This document shows positions 1 to 4,684 of a stretch of DNA of 14,217 nt, one piece after another; positions within the stretch are counted from its first letter, which is position 1; every line of letters begins with the position of its first letter. Position numbers and translations under genes: made by a program. The stretch is from Clostridiales bacterium UBA1234. GTDB taxonomy: Bacteria; Bacillota; Clostridia; TANB77; UBA1234. The stretch is taken from positions 38,992-53,208 of the forward strand of contig DBWQ01000028.1 in assembly GCA_002308995.1 (NCBI GenBank), given 5' to 3'. Below the pieces are notes generated by a model. The model did no database searches and was not told the DNA's origin. It saw only the letters and a program-made list of their open reading frames with translations.

Positions 1-29
1 AAAAAGGGGCGTCCCCAATTGACGAATGC

Positions 30-62
30 AAAAATCCCCGGGTTTCTTTCGAAACTCGGGGA
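30..62 (-). terminator. Intrinsic terminator of the HTH/PIN-like gene
   Basis: Read on the minus strand, positions 62 to 35 form a 12-pair stem with one A-C mismatch closed by a GAAA tetraloop, followed by five U residues (34-30). It lies about 45 bases beyond the stop of the minus-strand gene at 106, so it should end that transcript. The plus-strand side has no T-run, so termination should be one-directional. Confidence 0.85.
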
Positions 63-105
63 TGAGAACCTCCTTTATTAAAATTTGGTTGGTGAAGCCG
101 GGCCG

Positions 106-1080
106 TTAGCTTCTGACGAAGTGGACCGTGATGTCCTCGCAGTCCTGGGCCTCCGCGAAGTCGCGTACCTCAGGCGTCGAGGTGTGGATCACGACCTTTT
201 CGCCGAGGAGAGCAAGCTCCGTCGCGTACGCCACCATACCCTTCGCGTGCGGCGGGGTAGCAGGGTTGGTAACGAACAGGAACTCTTCCTGGGAGAAGAT
301 GACCGTGACGGCGTCGACGGGCAGCTCCTCCACGTACTTTCGTGCATAGAGGTTTCCGCGCTTCAGCGCCTTGTGCAGGTCATTCTCCACGAAGATCGGC
401 ACCACCGGCTTCGTGAACTTTGTGAGCTCCAGGAACTTGTCGAAGTTCCGGAGGATGAAGTTCGTGTCCACCAGGTGGACGGCCGATTCGTTGAAGTCAG
501 GCCCCAGGAGCGCATTCTGGATGATCTCCAGGATCTCATCCACGTGCGCTGCCAGAGGATTGACCTCAGCGGGCGCTTCGACCTCGGCGGGAGCCTCGTC
601 AGCTTCCGTGACCTCGGCGATGATCTCGACCTCGGTGGGAGCCTCGTCAGCTTCCGTGACCTCGGCGATGATCTCGACTTCGGCGGGAGCCTCGGTGACT
701 TCCTCGATCTTGGCGGTCACTTCGACCTCGGTGGGAGCCTCGGTGACTTCCTCGATCTCAGCAGGCGCTTCGACTTCGGCGGAAGCTTCGGTCTTGTCAT
801 TTTTCGGTCTCGGGTATGCTTCGGCATTGAGTCTCGCGAGCCTCAGCATAGCCTTATGTTTTTCCGAGCGAATTTTTCCATCTTCGCCCGGCTTGGCTGA
901 CCGCCAGTAGTGATCACGAAGATCACTGTAGACGGTGCTTTCGGATACACCGAGAAGCTCGGCGATCTTCCAGATCGGCAGCTTCTGCTGCAGAATCCAG
1001 TGGATTGCCTTCTTGGCTCTGCTCTCGGGCGTTCCTTTCTTGGAGCGGGTGGTTTTCTTGGTGGCGGTGGTGTTGGGCAT
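106..1080 (-). CDS. HTH domain + acidic 48-bp-repeat linker + PIN-like domain protein
   Basis: Function unknown; a 324-residue protein if it starts at 1080. Domains seen: a basic N-terminus, then a helix-turn-helix at about residues 23-58 (IAELLGVSESTVYSDLR, resembling small-terminase or resolvase HTHs). Next is an acidic Ala/Glu/Val/Thr linker at about 100-172 made of 16-residue repeats. The C-terminus (about 201-324) resembles the PIN nuclease fold of PhoH-type proteins: HLVDTNFIL with a candidate catalytic Asp205, then VPIFVENDLHKALKR with a candidate second acid, then a final beta-strand GEKVVIHTS. The acidic residues normally expected in the second half are not obvious, so nuclease activity is doubtful. 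The start at 1080 has AAAGGAG at 1090-1096 with 9-nt spacing. An in-frame start at 1143 with a near-copy of this leader is possible, and the frame stays open to 1215. It has its own promoter (1243-1271) and terminator. The gene is strikingly GC-rich compared with everything to its right, which suggests transfer. An opposite-strand frame at 85-900 is its shadow. Confidence 0.8.
   Translation of the reverse strand: MPNTTATKKTTRSKKGTPESRAKKAIHWILQQKLPIWKIAELLGVSESTVYSDLRDHYWRSAKPGEDGKIRSEKHKAMLRLARLNAEAYPRPKNDKTEASAEVEAPAEIEEVTEAPTEVEVTAKIEEVTEAPAEVEIIAEVTEADEAPTEVEIIAEVTEADEAPAEVEAPAEVNPLAAHVDEILEIIQNALLGPDFNESAVHLVDTNFILRNFDKFLELTKFTKPVVPIFVENDLHKALKRGNLYARKYVEELPVDAVTVIFSQEEFLFVTNPATPPHAKGMVAYATELALLGEKVVIHTSTPEVRDFAEAQDCEDITVHFVRS
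589..780. repeat. Four tandem 48-bp coding repeats
   Basis: Four head-to-tail units of exactly 48 bp start at 589, 637, 685 and 733. Each begins gggagcctcg on the plus strand. Units 1-2 and units 3-4 are two subtypes differing in the middle; unit 4 is followed by a partial copy to about 792, and partial repeat sequence precedes 589. 48 is a multiple of three, so each unit adds 16 residues (pattern P-T/A-E-V-E...A-E-V/E...T-E-A) to the linker between the HTH and PIN-like domains. Copy-number change would alter linker length without breaking the frame. Confidence 0.9.
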
Positions 1081-1160
1081 GGGCATAATCTCCTTTCTGT
1101 TCTGCTGAAGGTTGACGGCGGACATGTTGTTGGAGTTGGGCATGGTGATTTGTTCCTTTC
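1078..1160 (-). repeat. Duplicated ribosome-binding/start leader
   Basis: Two similar minus-strand segments each carry AGAAAGGA, ten bases, then ATGCCCAAC, with the ATGs at 1143 and 1080. They are in the same frame and 63 bases apart, so they could serve as alternative starts giving two N-terminal isoforms. The downstream copy extends to AAAGGAG and is the stronger ribosome binding site. Confidence 0.6.
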
Positions 1161-1201
1161 TGCTCATGGGTGGACCGCGGCTCTGCGGGGTTTTATTTAA
1201 T

Positions 1202-1215
1202 GTGCATACATGCAC
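1202..1215. promoter_or_regulatory. Inverted repeat in the 5' leader, possible operator
   Basis: GTGCAT-AC-ATGCAC is a perfect 6-bp inverted repeat with a 2-bp centre. It lies about 20-35 bases downstream of the predicted minus-strand transcription start. It could be an operator, for example for the HTH protein itself, or a short RNA hairpin. No other copy was noticed. Confidence 0.4.
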
Positions 1216-1242
1216 TCATTTTTAGGATGACCATCGTTTACT

Positions 1243-1271
1243 ATTGCAGCATAATTGTAATAAAAAGTCAA
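1243..1271 (-). promoter_or_regulatory. Sigma-A-type promoter of the HTH/PIN-like gene
   Basis: On the minus strand TTGACT (1271-1266) is followed by a 17-bp spacer and TGCAAT (1248-1243), preceded by TGc as an extended -10. Transcription would start near 1236, giving a leader of about 155 nt to the ATG at 1080. Confidence 0.6.
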
Positions 1272-1290
1272 TAAATTATGTAAATTTGTA

Positions 1291-1319
1291 TTGATTTTTG
1301 TAAAATTATATGATAAAAT
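1291..1319 (+). promoter_or_regulatory. Sigma-A-type extended -10 promoter of the 66-codon gene
   Basis: TTGATT (1291-1296), a 17-bp spacer ending in TGa, and TAAAAT (1314-1319). The -35 box is only 19 bp from the -35 box of the divergent minus-strand promoter. Between them lies a small AT inverted repeat (AAATT 1273-1277 / AATTT 1283-1287). Transcription would start near 1326; the 5' leader holds a TCGTG-taat-CACGA hairpin (1353-1366) just ahead of the start codon. Confidence 0.65.
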
Positions 1320-1381
1320 GCATTTCGTCAGTCTATCGGCAACCATTATAAATCGTGTAATCACGAAGAAAGAGAGCAGTT

Positions 1382-1582
1382 ATGCAGGACAATCCAAGGG
1401 TAAGAATCTTTGTTCGCAAAGTCGTTTGTGAAGAAGCTACTTCTCCTCAGCTCGAATCGTATTTCGGGATGAAGATGGAAGCTCTCAAAAAAGAAGTCAC
1501 TGAGTATTTCAGTAACAGGCCTAAAGTCAGTAAGTGTGTTTTTCAGTATCTCGCACTGACTGACGCTTCGAACTCATTTTAA
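1382..1582 (+). CDS. Small 66-residue protein of unknown function
   Basis: I do not recognise this protein. It is soluble and slightly basic, with no signal peptide or membrane segment. It has a predicted beta-like N-terminus (RVRIFVRKVVCEE), a helix (MKMEALKKEVTEYF) and two cysteines (16 and 52). The ribosome binding site is purine-rich but imperfect (GAAAGAGAG ahead of the ATG). Support for a real gene comes from its own promoter, a clean terminator at 1678-1713, and a base composition intermediate between the GC-rich gene to its left and the AT-rich genes to its right. It is transcribed divergently from the HTH/PIN-like gene, so the two may be functionally linked; that is inference only. 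Confidence 0.6.
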   Translation: MQDNPRVRIFVRKVVCEEATSPQLESYFGMKMEALKKEVTEYFSNRPKVSKCVFQYLALTDASNSF

Positions 1583-1600
1583 AAGCTCACTACATAAGAG

Positions 1601-1661
1601 GTATTCTTAATTTTTAAGAAATTTCAAGGATTAAGAAGTCAAAAGTATTAAAAGAATACTT
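1601..1661 (+). other. Structured 3' UTR with mutually exclusive hairpins
   Basis: TTCTTAA-ttt-TTAAGAA (1604-1620) and AAGTATT-aaaag-AATACTT (1643-1661) are perfect 7-bp hairpins. GTATTCTT (1601-1608) is also the exact complement of AAGAATAC (1652-1659), so a long-range helix would exclude both. A second TTAAGAA at 1631-1637 offers a third partner. AT-rich sequence makes chance pairing easy. No gene is seen in 1583-1866 apart from this, the terminator at 1678 and the yebC promoter. Confidence 0.45.
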
Positions 1662-1677
1662 AGATTTCTAAAGAAGA

Positions 1678-1713
1678 GAAAGAGTCGTCATGGTGAACCA
1701 TGACGACTTTTTC
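1678..1713 (+). terminator. Strong intrinsic terminator, probably bidirectional
   Basis: A perfect 11-bp stem (AGTCGTCATGG 1683-1693 with 1698-1708) closes a tgaa loop and is followed by TTTTT. Flanking A and T residues extend the stem and also supply a U-run on the minus strand. It ends the 66-codon transcript and insulates the accessory segment from the yebC operon. Confidence 0.9.
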
Positions 1714-1806
1714 ATATCGATTTTACTTTTTTATTTGGAACGGTATAAATTTTATTTAGATTTTTTTATTAAAAATAGTTTCATGCATTACTACTTTAAA
1801 ATTACC

Positions 1807-1835
1807 TTTACACTCGCTTGAATATGGTATATAAT
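1807..1835 (+). promoter_or_regulatory. Promoter of the yebC operon
   Basis: TTTACA (1807-1812), a 17-bp spacer and TATAAT (1830-1835). Transcription would begin near 1842, only about 25 nt before the yebC start codon, leaving just the AGGAGG ribosome binding site (1854-1859) in the leader. Confidence 0.75.
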
Positions 1836-1866
1836 GCAAATAGTTTAAAACTTAGGAGGTATATTT

Positions 1867-2595
1867 ATGTCAGGACATAGCAAATGGCACAATATTCAAG
1901 CAAAGAAAGGTAAATCTGATGCACAAAGGGGTCAAATATTTACAAAATTAGGAAGAGAAATTTTGGTTGCTGTAAAGGAAGGTGGACCAGATCCTGTTTC
2001 TAATTCAAAACTTCGTGATGTCATTGCCAAATGTAAAGCCAACAACATGCCAAATGATAATATAGAAAGAAGTATTAAAAAAGCGGCTGGCGATGGAAAT
2101 ACCGCAAACTATGAAACCCTTACCTACGAAGGCTATGGCCCTGGTGGTGTTGCCATTATTATTGAGGCCATGACGGATAATCGAAACAGAACTGCCGGAG
2201 ACGTTCGTCACGTTTTAGACAAGTTTGGTGGCAACTTAGGTACCAATGGTAGTGTTAGCTGGATGTTTGATAGAAAAGGCGTTATGGTAGTTGAAAAATC
2301 AAATAAATATACAGAGGATGACCTTATGATGCAAGCCATTGATGCTGGCGCCGAAAATTTTGAGGCAGATGAGGAAGTATATGAGATTACCACTTCACCA
2401 GATGATTTTTCTACGGTAAGAGAAGCTTTGGAGGGACAAGGAATTGAGTTTTTAGAAGCAGAAGTAAAAATGGTGCCACAAAACTATATGAGCCTTGATG
2501 CAGAAGGTGCTCGTAAAATGGGTTTAATTATTGAAAAAATGGAAGAACTAGATGATGTTCAAGAGATTTGGCATAACTGGGACGAAGAAGAATAG
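1867..2595 (+). CDS. yebC: YebC/PmpR (TACO1) family protein
   Basis: A 242-residue member of the YebC family, of the usual full length. Members have been annotated as transcriptional regulators, while the mitochondrial homologue TACO1 and more recent work on bacterial members point to a role in translation. The family signature is clear: MSGHSKWHNIQAKKGK at the start with AQRGQIFTKLGREI, then a middle region with GGVAIIIEAMTDNRNRTA and LGTNGSVSWMFDRKGVM, and an acidic C-terminus. The start is fixed by AGGAGG seven bases upstream and by the conserved N-terminus. It is first in a run with a small membrane protein, a HAD phosphatase and dtd; the next gene begins within ten bases of its stop. Confidence 0.97.
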   Translation: MSGHSKWHNIQAKKGKSDAQRGQIFTKLGREILVAVKEGGPDPVSNSKLRDVIAKCKANNMPNDNIERSIKKAAGDGNTANYETLTYEGYGPGGVAIIIEAMTDNRNRTAGDVRHVLDKFGGNLGTNGSVSWMFDRKGVMVVEKSNKYTEDDLMMQAIDAGAENFEADEEVYEITTSPDDFSTVREALEGQGIEFLEAEVKMVPQNYMSLDAEGARKMGLIIEKMEELDDVQEIWHNWDEEE

Positions 2596-2604
2596 GTGAT
2601 AGTG

Positions 2605-2910
2605 ATGATATATAGTTTTGGTAATCAGAAAGTATTAATTGTTGCGATGATTTTTTTGCTTGGAATGAATACAGTTGGCTATATCAAAAAAAAGGGTGCT
2701 TTTGCACTGATTACAATGATTTTTTCAATTACAAGTTTGTATATTCATGTGAAGCAAAAGGAACTATTGGGAGAAACATATTTTTTGAATATCATCATTG
2801 ATTTATTGGCGCTAGGAATGTCTATGATTAGTCTTCTCATTATGGATGAGATTGAAACACGTAGGACGATTATCAAGAGTGTCTTTAAAAATAGGTACGA
2901 GAATAAGTAA
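2605..2910 (+). CDS. Small membrane protein of unknown function
   Basis: A 101-residue protein with three hydrophobic segments: about residues 8-22 (VLIVAMIFLLGMNTV), about 28-44 (ALITMIFSITSLYI) and about 58-80 (FLNIIIDLLALGMSMISLLIM). A charged, basic C-terminal tail should face the cytoplasm. I do not recognise the family. The ATG at 2605 is preferred because AGGTGAT, overlapping the yebC stop codon, sits just upstream; GTG codons at 2596 and 2602 are alternatives. Close coupling suggests translation together with yebC. Confidence 0.7.
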   Translation: MIYSFGNQKVLIVAMIFLLGMNTVGYIKKKGAFALITMIFSITSLYIHVKQKELLGETYFLNIIIDLLALGMSMISLLIMDEIETRRTIIKSVFKNRYENK

Positions 2911-2916
2911 GATAGC

Positions 2917-2945
2917 GGCGGGCTTTGCTCGCCATTATTTTTCTC
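2917..2945 (+). terminator. Possible weak terminator or operon-internal hairpin
   Basis: GGCGGGC (2917-2923) pairs with GCTCGCC (2927-2933), seven pairs including one G-U, with a ttt loop. It is followed by ATTATTTTTC, an interrupted T-run. It sits between the membrane protein and the HAD gene. No promoter was found for the downstream genes, so it probably attenuates or stabilises rather than fully terminates. Confidence 0.45.
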
Positions 2946-2975
2946 TTCGTGTATATAAAAAAGAAAGGAAGTATC

Positions 2976-3671
2976 ATGAGTAAGTATTTATTTTTTGATT
3001 TGGATGATACCTTAATCAAATGCTCTGGCTATTATTATGATGTGGAGGATATCGTTGCCAAAAAAATACGAGAATATAACAAGCAGTATTCTTATGATGT
3101 AATTCGAAAAATGTTTAATGAAAAGCAATATGAAAACATGGAACCCTATGGATATGGGCCTCAAAATTTTGAGTGTTCTCTTATGCAAGTGGCCTACGAA
3201 ATCATTGGGTATCCATTTTTTGCGGATAATCTACAAGATTTTATCAAAAAAGAATCTAAGTGTTTATATACGGATAAAGTGGAACTATTAAATGGTGCTA
3301 AAGAGAGCATCCAGTATTTGTATCAAAAAGGGTACGAGATGTATATTGTTACGAAAGGTATGGAAGAGGTTCAACGAAAAAGAGTAGAAGCACTGAGCAT
3401 TAAGAATTACTTTAAAGATTATCATATTGTGAAACACAAATTACAATCAGATTATGAAGAAATTTTGAAGAAGTATTCTTTAAAAGCAGAAGAATGCTAT
3501 ATGATTGGAAATAGCCCTAAGGGAGATATTAACGAGGCGAAAAAAGCTGGCTTTCATACCATTTTTATTCCCAATCAAGATACCTGGAGTTACGAAGAAG
3601 AAACCATTGATATGGGTGAGCCTGCAACTAACATCTTAAATGACATTCGTGAAATAAAGAATCTTTTTTAA
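2976..3671 (+). CDS. HAD-superfamily hydrolase (probable phosphatase)
   Basis: A 231-residue haloacid-dehalogenase-like hydrolase, likely a cytoplasmic phosphatase acting on a small phosphorylated metabolite; the substrate cannot be told. Motif I is FFDLDDTL (nucleophile Asp8, general acid Asp10). A helical cap lies at about 20-105. Motif II is the Thr in YIVTKGM (Thr126), the motif III lysine is in the KHK stretch near 153-155, and motif IV is MIGNSPKGDINEAKKAG (about 177-192). Motif IV has Asn where GDS is common, plus a downstream Asp184, as in many YjjG/HAD-IA-like proteins. The start at 2976 is chosen because AAAGGAAG lies just upstream; a longer frame from 2925 would begin inside the hairpin region without a ribosome binding site. 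Confidence 0.88.
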   Translation: MSKYLFFDLDDTLIKCSGYYYDVEDIVAKKIREYNKQYSYDVIRKMFNEKQYENMEPYGYGPQNFECSLMQVAYEIIGYPFFADNLQDFIKKESKCLYTDKVELLNGAKESIQYLYQKGYEMYIVTKGMEEVQRKRVEALSIKNYFKDYHIVKHKLQSDYEEILKKYSLKAEECYMIGNSPKGDINEAKKAGFHTIFIPNQDTWSYEEETIDMGEPATNILNDIREIKNLF

Positions 3672-3708
3672 AAATAGGATTCAAATTATTATAGAAGGGA
3701 TGATAACA

Positions 3709-4167
3709 ATGAAAGCACTAATTCAAAGAGTTACAAAATCAAAATTGGAAATTGATAACAAAGAGTATTCCAAAATTGAAAGAGGCTTTTTAGTTTTACT
3801 AGGTGTCACACACGAAGACACCATGGAAGATATGAAAGTGATGGCAGAAAAAATTGTCAAACTAAGAATCTTCGAAGATGAAAATGGAAAGATGAACTTA
3901 TCGATTAAAGATATTGGAGGAGCGCTTCACATTGTTTCACAGTTTACGCTTTATGCTGATTGCCATCATGGTAATCGTCCTGGCTTTACTTTTGCAGCAC
4001 AACCCGAATATGCAGAAAAAATCTATGATGCTTTTGTAGCCTACTGCAAGAATGATTTAGAGATGCCAGTTTCAACGGGAAGTTTTGGGGCGGATATGCA
4101 AATTACCCTTACCAATGATGGACCGGTGACAATTATGCTAGAATGCAAAGAAGGAAAAATATTATAA
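3709..4167 (+). CDS. dtd: D-aminoacyl-tRNA deacylase
   Basis: A 152-residue DTD enzyme that hydrolyses D-amino acids (and glycine mischarged on tRNA-Ala) from tRNA, a translation proofreading step in the cytoplasm. Both hallmark motifs are present: SQFTLYAD at 77-84, including Thr80, and NDGPVT at 136-141, the cross-subunit Gly-cisPro motif of the homodimer. GNRPGF at 88-93 is also typical. The N-terminus MKALIQRV matches the family and argues for 3709, with AAGGG nine bases upstream, over the in-frame ATG at 3700. It is the last gene of the yebC run; no clear terminator follows it. Confidence 0.97.
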   Translation: MKALIQRVTKSKLEIDNKEYSKIERGFLVLLGVTHEDTMEDMKVMAEKIVKLRIFEDENGKMNLSIKDIGGALHIVSQFTLYADCHHGNRPGFTFAAQPEYAEKIYDAFVAYCKNDLEMPVSTGSFGADMQITLTNDGPVTIMLECKEGKIL

Positions 4168-4177
4168 AAAGAGACTA

Positions 4178-4206
4178 TTGTATCTACGATAAGAATATGA
4201 TAAAAT
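4178..4206 (+). promoter_or_regulatory. Promoter of the unknown gene at 4241
   Basis: TTGTAT (4178-4183), a 17-bp spacer ending in TGa, then TAAAAT (4201-4206). The leader is about 28 nt. Confidence 0.65.
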
Positions 4207-4240
4207 GAGGAAAATTAATCTTATACGGAGGGTTACGGCA

Positions 4241-4591
4241 ATGATGAAGTACTGGCTAGATGCAAGCGGTCTGTTTTACCATAATGGTAGAATCGTAAGT
4301 CTGGTGAGAAAAGCAGAACCAGTGGGTCGGTACGCCATTTACCACACCATTGAAGACAAAAATCCACTTCCCATTAGTGGCAAATTTTATCATTTTCACG
4401 AAGGTGAATACCTTGTTGTGGAGATGAAGGAAGGATATGACTGGAAAAAATGGGGAAAAGTGGATCGGCGTTTCTTTCAACTCGTCGATGGCAACTTTGT
4501 GGAGCGTACGTTTAAACCTATCGACATTTTGGAAGGCGAGCTCGAGCTTGCCCATCACCTTGGTCTCGAAGATAAGATCGAGTACAATTAA
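4241..4591 (+). CDS. Conserved-looking 116-residue protein of unknown function
   Basis: I do not recognise the family. The protein is soluble, rich in aromatic and charged residues (YWLDASGLFYHNGRIVSLVR near the start), and predicted to be mostly beta with a C-terminal helix. It has no membrane segment. GGAGGG at 4227-4232 supports the ATG at 4241; 4244 is an adjacent alternative, and the frame is open from 4205 but that ATG overlaps the -10 box. It has its own promoter and a strong terminator that begins at its stop codon, so it is a one-gene unit between dtd and tex. Confidence 0.75.
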   Translation: MMKYWLDASGLFYHNGRIVSLVRKAEPVGRYAIYHTIEDKNPLPISGKFYHFHEGEYLVVEMKEGYDWKKWGKVDRRFFQLVDGNFVERTFKPIDILEGELELAHHLGLEDKIEYN

Positions 4592-4624
4592 AACCTGCCT
4601 TGGAAACTTCCGGGGCAGGTTTTT
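4590..4624 (+). terminator. Intrinsic terminator after the gene at 4241
   Basis: CCTGCCTTGGAA (4594-4605) pairs with TTCCGGGGCAGG (4608-4619) including two G-U pairs, flanked by AAAA and a TTTTT run. The stem begins right at the stop codon. Confidence 0.9.
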
Positions 4625-4627
4625 CAC

Positions 4628-4656
4628 TTGCTTTTTTAGAATACAGGTGCTATGAT
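4628..4656 (+). promoter_or_regulatory. Promoter of tex
   Basis: TTGCTT (4628-4633), a 17-bp spacer ending in TGc, then TATGAT (4651-4656). It directly follows the preceding terminator. Confidence 0.7.
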
Positions 4657-4684
4657 GAAAAGAGAAAAAAATAGGAGGTATCTC

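Noticed and set aside
1..16. GGGGC-GT-CCCC with A-run, a possible second minus-strand terminator
   Set aside because: The stem is only four pairs and lies at the window edge; it cannot be judged without the sequence to the left.
589..780. Possible CRISPR-like array
   Set aside because: Repeat units are contiguous with no spacers, exactly 48 bp, and keep a coding frame, so this is a coding tandem repeat.
85..910. Long plus-strand frames (271 and 179 codons) across the GC-rich segment
   Set aside because: They are antisense to the minus-strand HTH/PIN-like gene, have repeat-derived low-complexity translations, no ribosome binding site and no promoter, whereas the minus strand has domains, promoter, start signals and terminator.
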